Source: Nocardia alni (GTDB lineage Bacteria > Actinomycetota > Actinomycetes > Mycobacteriales > Mycobacteriaceae). From it: 34,534 nucleotides of DNA. This document shows positions 1 through 7,519 of the stretch, one piece after another (position 1 is the stretch's first letter; the number at the start of each line of letters is the position of its first letter). Position numbers and translations under genes: made by a program. The stretch is from positions 1 through 34,534 of the forward strand of contig NZ_JAGPOX010000108.1 in assembly GCF_019038435.1 (NCBI RefSeq), read 5' to 3'. The notes under the pieces are model-generated. The model searched no databases, was not told where the DNA came from, and worked only from the letters and a program-made list of their open reading frames with translations.

Positions 1-1
1 G

Positions 2-802
2 TATCTGGCAGACCTTGGGCATTCGGTTGTCTGGGGTAGCCGGATTGGAGACGATCCGCTCGGTGATCGCGTACTGGCCGAGATCTCCGGCTCCGGGGTG
101 GATGTTCGGTTCGTCGAACGTGATCCGGGTGCGCCGACGGGTGTCTTCTTCAAAGACCATGGGGCGGAAGGTACTCGGGTGTATTACTACCGCCGGGGTT
201 CGGCCGCCGCGCGGATGGATCCCGAGTTCATCGATCGGCTCACCGATGCGGTGGGGCGGGTTCGGGTGGTGCATATCAGCGGGGTCACACCGGCGCTGTC
301 CGACGACTGCGCCGCTGCCTCACGAGCCCTCTTCACCCGCGCCAGGGCCGCTGGGACGCTGTGCTCCTTCGACGTCAACCACCGGCCCGGGCTCTGGAGT
401 TCACGGGAGGCGGCCGGGACGCTGCTGGATCTGGCCCGGTCCGCGGACCTGGTCTTCGTCGGCCTGGACGAGGCCCAGCGGGTGTGGGGCGACGAGCTTG
501 CCGACGCCGAGGCCGTCCGGGCGCTGATCGACACCCCGGCCACGCTCGTGGTGAAGAACGCTGCGGTCGGCGCCACCCTCTTCGAGGGCCGAGGCCCGGG
601 ATCGTTCGTACCGGCACCTCCGGTACAGGTGGTCGAGCCGGTTGGAGCGGGTGACGCCTTCGCGGCCGGCGTCCTGTCCGGTTGGCTTCGCGGGTTCACC
701 GCGCATGAGCAGTTGATGCTCGGTCACCGATTGGCCGCCCTGGCACTGCGATCGATCGAGGACCACGCCGACGCGGGCGCGCTGCGCGCGGAACTACCGT
801 GA
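2..802 (+). CDS. PfkB-family sugar kinase, probably 2-keto-3-deoxygluconate/galactonate kinase (5' partial)
   Basis: The reading frame is open from the left edge, so the N-terminus is missing; about 266 residues remain. The first residues visible (GHSVVWGSRIGDDPLGD) are the usual PfkB N-terminal beta-sheet region just after the start, so only some 30-40 residues are lost. Near the C-terminus the PfkB signature 2 appears as VEPVGAGDAFAAG, whose Asp in GAGD is the catalytic base, followed by the usual Gly-rich helix. The family phosphorylates sugars or sugar acids with ATP. The substrate is inferred from the next two genes (KDPG/KDPGal aldolase and galactonate dehydratase): 2-keto-3-deoxy-galactonate or -gluconate. 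E. coli uses a DgoK-family kinase in this step, so this is a non-homologous replacement. The next gene starts about 240 nt downstream. Confidence 0.85.
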   Translation, partial: YLADLGHSVVWGSRIGDDPLGDRVLAEISGSGVDVRFVERDPGAPTGVFFKDHGAEGTRVYYYRRGSAAARMDPEFIDRLTDAVGRVRVVHISGVTPALSDDCAAASRALFTRARAAGTLCSFDVNHRPGLWSSREAAGTLLDLARSADLVFVGLDEAQRVWGDELADAEAVRALIDTPATLVVKNAAVGATLFEGRGPGSFVPAPPVQVVEPVGAGDAFAAGVLSGWLRGFTAHEQLMLGHRLAALALRSIEDHADAGALRAELP

Positions 803-1040
803 CCACCGCCGCCGTCCTCCGTGATCGACTGGCACGGACTCGGGATCGCGACTTGGCCGAGACGGCGGTGAGCCCGAGTCGCACGTCAACTAGTGGTCGA
901 CCTGGTGCGGGCCGACACCCAACGCGCCCAAGGCGCCTCTCCGTGGCGACACCCGAGGCGCAGATCAACCTCGCCGGGCGGGGTCCCGGCACTTCGTGGG
1001 ACCGCGCGAGCGGTCCACCAGCCCTGGGATGGACGCAATG

Positions 1041-1649
1041 ATGTTCGACGACGCCTTCACCGAACTACCGCTGATGGCGATCCTGCGCGGTTTCGATCGC
1101 GAGCGTACGACCGAAATCAGCCGACGCGCTTGGGATGTCGGCATCCGGCTGGTCGAGGTGCCGGTGCAGAACGACGCCGCGTTCGAGGCGCTCGCCGCGG
1201 CCGTGGCAGCGGGGGCCGTGCGTGGTGAGATCGTCGGCGCGGGCACCGTGACCACCGTCGAACGGGTGCGACGAGCCGCCGCGGCCGGTGCCCGCTTCAC
1301 CGTCGCACCCGGATTCTGCCGGGAGGTCGCCGAGGCCTCGCTGTCCGCCGGGCTGCCACATCTGCCGGGAGTCGCCACCGCCACCGAGATCCAGCAGGCC
1401 CAGTCGCTCGGACTGACCTGGTTGAAGGCATTCCCCGCCGCCGAACTCGGCGCGAGCTGGATCCGGGCCATGCACGGGCCGTTTCCCGATGCGCGGTTCG
1501 TGGCAACCGGTGGAATGACGCTGGCCAACACTCGGGAATTCCTGGCCGCCGGCGCCGCCGCGGTCTCACTGGGCTCCGCGCTCGCCGACGCCGAACAGTT
1601 CGCCCGTCTACCGGAGCTGATCGCGGACATCCGAAAGGCAGCGCAATGA
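1041..1649 (+). CDS. 2-dehydro-3-deoxy-6-phosphogalactonate/phosphogluconate aldolase (KDPG aldolase family)
   Basis: This is a class I aldolase of about 202 residues, the normal family length, that cleaves 2-keto-3-deoxy-6-phospho-sugar acids to pyruvate and glyceraldehyde 3-phosphate. Family motifs visible in order are LPLMAILRG at the N-terminus, VEVPVQN, the IVGAGTV segment, the TVAPGFC strand, the Schiff-base lysine in LTWLKAFPA, and the phosphate-binding FVATGGM and VSLGSALA loops. Possible starts are GTG 996 and ATG 1029, 1038 or 1041; a GGATGG stretch at 1027-1032 is best placed for 1038/1041. Its stop overlaps the start of the dehydratase gene (ATGA at 1646-1649), so the two are translationally coupled. 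Together with the upstream kinase they form a De Ley-Doudoroff type branch. KDPG versus KDPGal specificity cannot be told from sequence alone; the dehydratase neighbour favours galactonate. Confidence 0.88.
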   Translation: MFDDAFTELPLMAILRGFDRERTTEISRRAWDVGIRLVEVPVQNDAAFEALAAAVAAGAVRGEIVGAGTVTTVERVRRAAAAGARFTVAPGFCREVAEASLSAGLPHLPGVATATEIQQAQSLGLTWLKAFPAAELGASWIRAMHGPFPDARFVATGGMTLANTREFLAAGAAAVSLGSALADAEQFARLPELIADIRKAAQ

Positions 1650-2797
1650 AGATCACGGCCCTGGAGACCTTCTCGATCGCCCCGCGCTGGCTGTTCCTGG
1701 CGATCCGCACCGACGAGGGAATCACCGGCTGGGGCGAACCGGTGATCGAGGGTCGATCGGCCACCGTAGCCGCCGCGGTCGAGGAACTCGCCGGCTACCT
1801 CGTCGGCCAGGACCCGTTCCGTATCGAGGACCACTGGCAGGCACTCACCAAGGGTGGCTTCTATCGCGGCGGCCCGATCCTGTCCAGCGCGGTGGCCGGT
1901 ATCGACCAGGCCCTGTGGGATATCAAGGGCAAGGCCCTGGACGTGCCCGTCCACGAGTTGCTCGGCGGCCCGGTCCGCGACCGGATGCGCACCTACTCCT
2001 GGATCGCGGGCGACGATCCCAGCGGCGTCGCCGAGCACGCCCGGGAGCGGATGGACCAGGGCTTCGACGCGGTCAAAATGAACGTCGGCGGAAAGTTCCG
2101 GCCACTGGAGTCCAAGGGCGAGCTGGATCGCCTGGTCGGCCGGGTGGCCGCGGTCCGTGACGCGATCGGCGACGAAGCGGATATCGCCATCGACTTCCAC
2201 GGCCGGATCTCGCCCGCCCTGGCCCGAGTGGCCTGCCGCCGGTTGGAGCCGTTCCACCTGCTGTTCGTCGAGGAGCCGGTGGTCCCGGAACTGACCGCCG
2301 ACCTGAGCCGGATCTGCGAGTCCACCACCATTCCGATCGCCACCGGCGAACGGCTCTACTCGCGATGGGACTTTCGCGACCTACTCGGCAGCGGGATCGC
2401 CGTCGCCCAGCCGGATCCCTCCCACGCGGGCGGAATCTCCGAGGTGCGCCGAATCGCGGCAATGGCCGAGGCATACGGCGTCGCGCTGGCCCCGCACTGC
2501 CCGCTGGGCCCGATCGCGTTCGCGGCCTGCCTGCAAATCGACTTCGCCACCCCCAACGCGCTGATCCAGGAGACCAGCCTCGGCATCCACTACAACGCCG
2601 AGGGCGGCTCCGACCTGCTCGATTATCTGGTCGACCCGAGCGTCTTCACCTTCGCCGACAGCCATATCGCCCGGCCGACCGGCCCCGGCCTGGGCATCGA
2701 GGTCGACGAGCAGGCGGTGCGACGGGCCGCGGAGATCGGCCAGAACTGGCGAAACCCGCTGTGGCGCAACTCCGACGGCTCGTTCACCGAATGGTGA
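1646..2797 (+). CDS. dgoD: D-galactonate dehydratase, enolase superfamily
   Basis: The protein has 383 residues and matches E. coli DgoD along its whole length as I recall it, including the N-terminal PRW.FL.I.TDEG, YRGGPIL.SA.AGIDQALWDIKGK, and the C-terminal WRNPLWR...EW ending. Catalytic residues of the family are in place: D183 and H185 in DFHGR, E209 in EEP, E235 in GER, H284 in APHCPLGP and the Glu of QETSLG. It removes water from D-galactonate to give 2-keto-3-deoxy-galactonate, which the upstream kinase and aldolase then use. The start overlaps the aldolase stop by four bases. Related mandelate-racemase-group dehydratases are possible alternatives, but the full motif set is that of DgoD. 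No transporter or regulator of the operon is visible in the window; they may lie to the left. Confidence 0.9.
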   Translation: MKITALETFSIAPRWLFLAIRTDEGITGWGEPVIEGRSATVAAAVEELAGYLVGQDPFRIEDHWQALTKGGFYRGGPILSSAVAGIDQALWDIKGKALDVPVHELLGGPVRDRMRTYSWIAGDDPSGVAEHARERMDQGFDAVKMNVGGKFRPLESKGELDRLVGRVAAVRDAIGDEADIAIDFHGRISPALARVACRRLEPFHLLFVEEPVVPELTADLSRICESTTIPIATGERLYSRWDFRDLLGSGIAVAQPDPSHAGGISEVRRIAAMAEAYGVALAPHCPLGPIAFAACLQIDFATPNALIQETSLGIHYNAEGGSDLLDYLVDPSVFTFADSHIARPTGPGLGIEVDEQAVRRAAEIGQNWRNPLWRNSDGSFTEW

Positions 2798-2803
2798 GGC
2801 CGG

Positions 2804-3124
2804 TCAGTGCGCGGTGCGCGGCGGATTGGGAAGGCCCAGAGCGGTATTGAGGCGGAAGGCCCCACCGAGCCCGTGGAACACCGCCATCACCAGCGCCCCG
2901 GCGAATCCACCGGCGACGGCCGCGCCGACATGCGCCGGCATATCGGCCCAGTAGCCGATCGCGACCGCCAGCGCGAGGCCGAGGGTTCCGGCCACCGCGT
3001 TGCGCAGCGAGGAATTGCCCCACACGTTCGGGAACTGTTCGCCGACCATGCCTTTGACGAAGTGCGGGACGGCGTTCGCGCCCATCACGCCGGTCAGAAC
3101 CGACAACACAATCGTGAGCCACAT
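2804..3124 (-). CDS. small integral membrane protein, function unknown
   Basis: A 106-residue hydrophobic protein beginning MWLTIVLSVLTGVMGANAVPHFV, with about three membrane segments (near residues 1-20, 45-65 and 66-90) and a short polar tail. The start ATG at 3124 is chosen because GGAGG lies 8 nt upstream and because longer versions would run through the divergent operator. I do not recognise a family with certainty; the shape resembles small DUF-type membrane proteins often found next to TetR regulators. It is transcribed divergently from the TetR gene at 3205. A promoter with TTGACT and TATTTT is embedded between two direct repeats, so the TetR neighbour probably represses it. The dgoD gene ends only 6 nt away, convergently. 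Confidence 0.75.
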   Translation of the reverse strand: MWLTIVLSVLTGVMGANAVPHFVKGMVGEQFPNVWGNSSLRNAVAGTLGLALAVAIGYWADMPAHVGAAVAGGFAGALVMAVFHGLGGAFRLNTALGLPNPPRTAH

Positions 3125-3134
3125 CGCGAGCCTC

Positions 3135-3205
3135 CACTCAGTCAACACTGTAGACCGAAAATAGCAGGGCGAAGGACACTCAGTCAACAACGTAGACTGA
3201 CGTTG
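3135..3205. promoter_or_regulatory. divergent TetR operator region with two 21-bp direct repeats
   Basis: CACTCAGTCAACACTGTAGAC (3135-3155, shown here as two joined parts: CACTCA and GTCAACACTGTAGAC) and its near copy CACTCA plus GTCAACAACGTAGAC (3177-3197) are identical at 19 of 21 positions and start exactly 42 bp apart, four helical turns. The core GTCAACACTGTAGAC is itself a near palindrome, and the second copy runs into a perfect CAACGT/ACGTTG inverted repeat (3188-3205) touching the TetR start codon. The layout is that of an autoregulated divergent operator; the binding protein is inferred to be the adjacent TetR. Confidence 0.6.
3158..3187 (-). promoter_or_regulatory. predicted promoter of the small membrane protein gene
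   Basis: On the minus strand TTGACT (3187-3182) is followed after 18 nt by TATTTT (3163-3158), a good sigma-70-like match. The -35 hexamer lies inside direct repeat 2, and direct repeat 1 begins just downstream of the -10, so a repressor bound to either would block transcription. Confidence 0.55.
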
Positions 3206-3804
3206 TGAATTCTCGCCCCGCCAGCCGCGCCGAGCAGCGCCGCCGGACCGAATCGCGGATCCTGGCTGCGGCGCGAAGGCAGTTCGCCGAGGTCGGATAC
3301 GAAACGACCACCATTCGCGCCATCGCCGCCGAAGCCGAGACCGACCCCGGACTGGTCATGCGCTACTTCGGTTCCAAGGGCGAACTGTTCGCACGGGTGG
3401 CCGGGGTGCAGCCGGACGACGAGGTCACGGGCGCCCCCGAAGAAGCGGCCGAACAGCTGCTGACCGCCCTGGAACTCAAACTCGGCGAGCAGCCGATCGA
3501 TGCGCTGGCCGCGATCCGATCCATGTTCGCCCACCCCGACGCCGCCGGCGAAGTCCGCTCCGCCATGATTTCCCGCCAGCGACAAGCCGCACGTCACCTG
3601 GCCGACGACAACGCGGACCTGCGCGCGGGACTGATCGGCGCCCTCACCATCGGCGTCGTCATCGGCCGCCACCTGCTCGAACTGGACGGCCTGCGCGACG
3701 CTGCCCCGGAGGACATCACGACCTTGCTCAGACAGGCTTTCCACGACATCGCCCACGGCACACCGGATCCGCCTCGCCCGGACCCGGCGACTCGGGCGCG
3801 ATAG
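3205..3804 (+). CDS. TetR/AcrR-family transcriptional repressor
   Basis: A 199-residue regulator with a typical N-terminal TetR helix-turn-helix: RRTESRILAAARRQFAEVGY, then TTIRAIAAEAETDPGLVMRYFGSKGELF, where the recognition helix and the Y-F-x-S/G-K-x-x-L motif are clear. The rest is the variable helical ligand-binding domain; the ligand is not predictable. The GTG start at 3205 has no Shine-Dalgarno, but a TAGACT hexamer (3193-3198) ends six bases upstream, which is the arrangement of a leaderless actinobacterial transcript. Its control region is shared with the divergent membrane protein gene and contains direct repeats overlapping both promoters, so it most likely represses itself and that gene. 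Confidence 0.88.
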   Translation: MNSRPASRAEQRRRTESRILAAARRQFAEVGYETTTIRAIAAEAETDPGLVMRYFGSKGELFARVAGVQPDDEVTGAPEEAAEQLLTALELKLGEQPIDALAAIRSMFAHPDAAGEVRSAMISRQRQAARHLADDNADLRAGLIGALTIGVVIGRHLLELDGLRDAAPEDITTLLRQAFHDIAHGTPDPPRPDPATRAR

Positions 3805-3875
3805 GCGGGCGGCCGTGGACTTGATTCCTCTCCGGCGGCGAAGAACGGCTCGCCGACCCCGCTGGGAGCCTCGAA

Positions 3876-4016
3876 ATGACCCGGCTGCCCCTTGCCGATG
3901 TGCGCATCATCGCGGTCGAGACTCGTCGCAGACACCGGGCTCACCACACCAGTAATGTCGGCTCTGCGACCGAAGCAGATTCGACCGAGGCAGTTGCGGG
4001 CGAGTGCGTGGAGTGA
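3876..4016 (+). pseudogene. relic of a CaiB/BaiF (family III) CoA-transferase-like gene start
   Basis: An ATG with GGGAG about 8 nt upstream opens MTRLPLADVRIIAVET, which looks like the conserved N-terminus of CaiB/BaiF CoA-transferases (PLAG.RVIAVEQYGAGP). After the VE the similarity is lost and the frame stops at 4014-4016 after 46 codons. The usual protein has about 400 residues. I read it as the decayed 5' end of a gene that was deleted or overrun by the MBL gene, whose start region it overlaps. A short chance ORF is the alternative. Confidence 0.35.
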
Positions 4017-4024
4017 GGAGCGCG

Positions 4025-4948
4025 GTGAAGCGAGTATTGGGGCGTCCCAGTCTGAGTCCGTACCAAAGCCATGTGCAGCGTTCGGCGGTTACGCCCGGGG
4101 GCGGGATCAGCGCGCGCTTCCTGGGCACCAGTTCGCTACTGCTCTCCGACGCAGAGACCACCCTGCTCTGCGACGGATTCGTCACCCGCCCGCGGCTCCC
4201 CCGCATGCTGCTGGGCCGGATCGCACCCGATCGCCGCGTGGTCACCGACGCGATCCGGCGGTTGGGCGTCACGTCGCTCGATGCGGTGTTCTGCGCGCAC
4301 AGTCACTATGACCACGCGCTGGATGCCCCCGTGTGGTGCCAAGTCACCGGCGCCGACCTGATCGGCTCGGAGTCGACGGCCAATATCGGACGCGGATCGG
4401 GTGTGCCCGAATCGTCGCTGCGGGTGGTTCGCGACGGCGATGTCCTGCGCTACGGCCGATTCGAGCTGACGTTCCTCGACTCCGTGCACAGCCCCGGCGA
4501 GAACTGGCCCGGCACGATCGACCGACCACTCACTCCACCCGCCCGCGCCTCCGCCTGGCGAACCGGGACCGCGTTCTCCGTGCTGATCGAGCATCCGCTG
4601 GGCGCGGCGCTGATGCACGCCAGCGCCAATCACCTTCCCGGCATGCTCGCGGGCCGCCGGGCCGACGTGATCTACCTCGGCGTGGGACTGCTCGGCAAGC
4701 AGCCACCCGAATTCATCCGTGCGTATTGGGACGGAATCGTCGGTGCGACCGGCGCCCGCCGCGTGATCCTCGTGCACTGGGACGACTTCACCATCGGCCT
4801 GGACCGGCCACTGCGGCCGATGCCCAACCTCGCCGACCGGTTCGACCTCACGATGGATCGACTGCTCCCACTGGCGGATCGGGACGGCGTCGAGGTCGTG
4901 ATCCCGATCGCCTGGGAAGCCGGCGACCCGTTCGCCGGTCCAGCCTGA
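4025..4948 (+). CDS. MBL-fold metallo-hydrolase (UlaG/NAPE-PLD-like)
   Basis: About 307 residues with the metallo-beta-lactamase fold. The metal motif reads HSHYDH (H92, H94, D96, H97), a Ser/Tyr variant of HxHxDH; further likely ligands are the His in MHASANHLPG and the late VHWDDF. An early strand, GGGISARFLGTSSLLLSD, is typical of the UlaG-like branch that hydrolyses phosphodiester or lactone bonds; the actual substrate is unknown. There is no signal peptide. GTG 4004 is the longest start, but AGGAG at 4016-4020 favours GTG 4025, and the earlier bases belong to a relic frame. The KimA-type gene follows about 145 nt downstream in the same direction; a functional link is not evident. Confidence 0.75.
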   Translation: MKRVLGRPSLSPYQSHVQRSAVTPGGGISARFLGTSSLLLSDAETTLLCDGFVTRPRLPRMLLGRIAPDRRVVTDAIRRLGVTSLDAVFCAHSHYDHALDAPVWCQVTGADLIGSESTANIGRGSGVPESSLRVVRDGDVLRYGRFELTFLDSVHSPGENWPGTIDRPLTPPARASAWRTGTAFSVLIEHPLGAALMHASANHLPGMLAGRRADVIYLGVGLLGKQPPEFIRAYWDGIVGATGARRVILVHWDDFTIGLDRPLRPMPNLADRFDLTMDRLLPLADRDGVEVVIPIAWEAGDPFAGPA

Positions 4949-5092
4949 GCACCGCTTCGTCGAACAACGACGTCCCCGCGGTCCCCCTACCGCGAGACAC
5001 AGCACGCGGCAGGGTGAACTCGGGCAGTCGATCACCGGACACATCGGCGCTGCTGAATGCCTCACGGGATGGCGTCGCGTTCAATAGGGATC

Positions 5093-6922
5093 ATGGTCTC
5101 CACACGCGAACACGAGACGCGGGAACGACCGATTGCCGATCGGCGGCTGCGCCGGCATCAACGGGGAGATCAGTTCCGGCTGACGGCGCTGGGCGGGTTG
5201 GCGGCCCTGTCGCTGGACGCGCTGACCAGCGTCGCCTATGGACCGGAGTCCATCGTGCTGGTTCTGGTGACGGCCGGTGCGAGCGCGGTGACGTGGACGC
5301 TGCCGGTGTCGCTGGCGATCGCCGCGCTGCTGGCCGTGCTGGTGCTGTCGTATCGGCAGGTGATCGCGGCGCATCCGGACGGGGGCGGGGCCTACGCGGT
5401 CGCGAAGAAGGATCTGGGCGGCAGTTGGAGCCTGTTGGCGGCGGCGAGCCTGGTGGTGGACTACGTGCTGACCGTGGCGGTCAGCCTGGCGGCGGGGGCC
5501 GCGAGCCTGGCCAGCACGTTTCCGGCGCTGGCGCATCACCTGCTGCTGATCACCATGATCGGGCTGGTGGTGCTGACCGCGATCAATCTGGTCGGGGTGG
5601 CCGAGTCGGCGAAGGTGCTGATGGGACCGACGATCGTCTTCGTCGTCGCGATGTTCGCGGTGATCGTCTTCGGGCTGGCCCGCTCCGCCCCGGTCGCGAC
5701 CATCGGCGGCGATCAGGGTCCGATCTCGCCGACCGGGACCGTGGGAATCCTGCTGTTGCTGAGGGCTTTCGCCGCCGGATGCTCCTCGCTGACCGGTGTC
5801 GAGGCGATCGCGAACGCGGTGCCCTCGTTCCGGACCCCGGCCGTGCGACGCGCCCAGCACACCGAGATCGCGCTGGGCGCGCTGCTGGGGCTGATGCTGC
5901 TGGGGCTCGCCGTGCTGATCGGCAAGTACCACACCGTGCCGCGCGGCAATGTGACCGTGCTGGCGCAACTGTCGGCCGGCGCCTTCGGGACGGGCTGGCC
6001 GTTCTACGTCACCAACCTCGCCGTCACCCTGGTGCTGGCGCTGGCCGCGAACACCAGTTTCGGCGGCCTGCCAGTCCTGCTGTCGCTGCTGGCCAAGGAC
6101 CATCGGGTCCCGCATCTGTTCGGCATGCGCTCGGAGCGGCCGGTCTTCCGGTACGGCGTCGTCGCGCTGGCCATCCTCGCCGCGATCGTGCTGCTGATCG
6201 TGCATGCCGACACGAACCGGCTGCTGCCGGTCTTCGCGATCGGCGTTTTCATCGGCTTCACGCTGAGCCAGGTCGGCCTGGTGCGGCATTGGCGTCACGA
6301 CCGCGGGCGCGGCTGGGTGTGGCGCACGGCGTTGAACGGATTCGGCGCGATCCTCACCGCGGTCGCCGGGGTCGTGCTGCTGATCGAGAAATTCCGCGAG
6401 GGCGCCTGGCTGCTGCTGATCATCGTGCCCGCGCTGTTCCTGCTGTTCGCCCGGACCCAGCGCTATTACGCCTCAGTCGCGGTACAACTCGGCATGGGCA
6501 AGATCCCGCCGAAACCCCGGCCGACCGGCCGGGCCCTCGTGGTGGTCCCGGTGGTGACCGTCAGCGCGATCACCGAGAAAGCGCTCGAGGCCGCGATGCG
6601 CATGGGTGGCGATGTCGTCGCCGTGGCCGCCGCCATCGATCCCGGCGCGACCAAGAGGCTCAGCGCGCAATGGGAAGAGTGGGATCCGGGCGTCGAGCTC
6701 ACCGTGCTGCCGTGCCCCAACCGAAGCCTGGTGGCCACCCTCGTCGGTTTCGTCCGCAAAAAGACCGCCGAGGGCAGGAATGTCATCGTGCTGCTCGCCG
6801 GCATCGACACCCCGCACTGGTGGCAGCGCCTGCTGCACAACCCCCGCGGCCCGGTCCTGGCCGTGGCCCTGCGCACGCGCACCGACGCGGTCGTCGCCAA
6901 CCTGACGGTGCACCTGGCCTGA
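5093..6922 (+). CDS. KimA-type potassium transporter (APC superfamily, KUP-like)
   Basis: A 609-residue protein with a 12-helix APC-type core and a cytosolic C-terminal domain of about 120 residues (from roughly 480). It carries the KimA hallmarks GLAALSLDALTSVAYGPES and HPDGGGAYAVAKKDLG. Residues D42, Y49 and D123 show the same spacing as B. subtilis KimA D36, Y43 and D117, which handle K+ and protons. The expected role is high-affinity K+ uptake driven by the proton gradient. The C-terminal domain, starting RALVVVPVVTVSAITEKAL, is the regulatory domain that binds c-di-AMP in other members. ATG 5093 is preceded by AGGGA at very short distance; ATG 5057 and 5069 are alternatives. I could not recognise a ydaO c-di-AMP riboswitch in the 144-nt leader. 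Confidence 0.82.
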   Translation: MVSTREHETRERPIADRRLRRHQRGDQFRLTALGGLAALSLDALTSVAYGPESIVLVLVTAGASAVTWTLPVSLAIAALLAVLVLSYRQVIAAHPDGGGAYAVAKKDLGGSWSLLAAASLVVDYVLTVAVSLAAGAASLASTFPALAHHLLLITMIGLVVLTAINLVGVAESAKVLMGPTIVFVVAMFAVIVFGLARSAPVATIGGDQGPISPTGTVGILLLLRAFAAGCSSLTGVEAIANAVPSFRTPAVRRAQHTEIALGALLGLMLLGLAVLIGKYHTVPRGNVTVLAQLSAGAFGTGWPFYVTNLAVTLVLALAANTSFGGLPVLLSLLAKDHRVPHLFGMRSERPVFRYGVVALAILAAIVLLIVHADTNRLLPVFAIGVFIGFTLSQVGLVRHWRHDRGRGWVWRTALNGFGAILTAVAGVVLLIEKFREGAWLLLIIVPALFLLFARTQRYYASVAVQLGMGKIPPKPRPTGRALVVVPVVTVSAITEKALEAAMRMGGDVVAVAAAIDPGATKRLSAQWEEWDPGVELTVLPCPNRSLVATLVGFVRKKTAEGRNVIVLLAGIDTPHWWQRLLHNPRGPVLAVALRTRTDAVVANLTVHLA

Positions 6923-6923
6923 G

Positions 6924-7364
6924 CTAGCGCCGAGTCTCTTTGCGCGCGGCCTGGCGTGCGGGTCGCATGAATCCGCGCCAGAACAGATACCAGCCGACCG
7001 GAACGATGCCACACGCCAGGAACAGCGGGGTGGTCCAGTCGTTGGTGAGTATCACGTCGCCGCCCGGTCCCGGACTCAGGCAGATCACGAAACCGATCAA
7101 CCACGCGAGGACCGGCAGAGCCATCGCCGCCGGCCGCGAGACGATCGTGCCCATACCCATCGCCAGCAGGATATTCACCACCGCCGCGAAGGCCGCGCTG
7201 ATCGGGAAGGGCACCGAGCCGAGGTAGGTCGGCAGATACAACACCTCCACCGCGAAGCTCAGCAGCCCGTTGAACACCAGCAGCCCCGCCAGCAACCCTC
7301 CGGCCAGCGCCCAGCCCGCGGGGCGCGGCTCGGCCCGCGCGGTGTCCGTGACCGGGGCCGTCAC
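6924..7364 (-). CDS. small membrane protein, Rv1171-like
   Basis: A 146-residue protein with four predicted membrane helices, starting after a polar N-terminus (MTAPVTDTARAEPRPAG): GWALAGGLLAGLLVF, PISAAFAAVVNILLAMG, ALPVLAWLIGFVICL and PLFLACGIVPVGWYLFW, ending in a basic tail (RPARQAARKETRR) that should face the cytosol. Its length and its place downstream of mshB match Rv1171 of M. tuberculosis, a conserved protein of unknown function. The GTG start overlaps the stop of the 52-residue gene upstream (GTGA at 7364-7361), so the two are coupled. It ends two bases from the KimA-type gene stop, convergently. Any role in mycothiol metabolism is only suggested by gene order. Confidence 0.72.
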   Translation of the reverse strand: MTAPVTDTARAEPRPAGWALAGGLLAGLLVFNGLLSFAVEVLYLPTYLGSVPFPISAAFAAVVNILLAMGMGTIVSRPAAMALPVLAWLIGFVICLSPGPGGDVILTNDWTTPLFLACGIVPVGWYLFWRGFMRPARQAARKETRR

Positions 7365-7519
7365 GGCGCCGGCGGAAAGCCGAGCAGGGTCAGCAGGTGA
7401 CTCTGCATATCCACGAACGCGTACAGCGCCGACAGATACATCTGGTGCTGAGCCCCGAAATTCGGCTGCTGGCTCTGCACGAACGCCGCGATCGCGTCCT
7501 GGAGACTCCAGTTGTACAT
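7361..7519 (-). CDS. 52-residue conserved-type small protein, probably leaderless
   Basis: The frame MYNWSLQDAIAAFVQSQQPN continues to FPPAP over 52 residues: a short soluble protein rich in Gln and aromatic residues that looks largely helical, with no signal peptide and no certain membrane segment. I do not recognise the family. Support for it being real: its stop forms a GTGA overlap with the downstream membrane protein gene; codon third positions are GC-rich; and TAGACT on the minus strand (7532-7527) ends 7 nt before the ATG, the spacing of leaderless actinobacterial mRNAs. It would then be the first gene of a two-gene operon. The longer upstream extension of this frame is low-complexity and overlaps repeats, so I reject it. 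Confidence 0.6.
   Translation of the reverse strand: MYNWSLQDAIAAFVQSQQPNFGAQHQMYLSALYAFVDMQSHLLTLLGFPPAP

Noticed and set aside
837..961. Inverted repeats GACTCGGG/CCCGAGTC (837-844, 873-880) and GCGCCTC/GAGGCGC (933-939, 955-961) between kinase and aldolase genes
   Set aside because: Short arms in GC-rich DNA with long loops and no T-run; chance is likely, and the genes on both sides appear to be one operon.
893..1228. Plus-strand frame starting MVDLVRADTQRAQG before the aldolase gene
   Set aside because: Runs out of frame into the aldolase coding region and has no support beyond a few plausible residues.
4949..5092. c-di-AMP (ydaO) riboswitch in front of the KimA-type gene
   Set aside because: Only one stretch resembles the consensus; the conserved blocks cannot all be found by eye, so I do not call it.
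4333..6927. 864-codon plus-strand frame running through the MBL and transporter genes
   Set aside because: It is an out-of-frame shadow of two clear genes in GC-rich DNA; its translation is Arg/Pro/Gly-rich without domain features.
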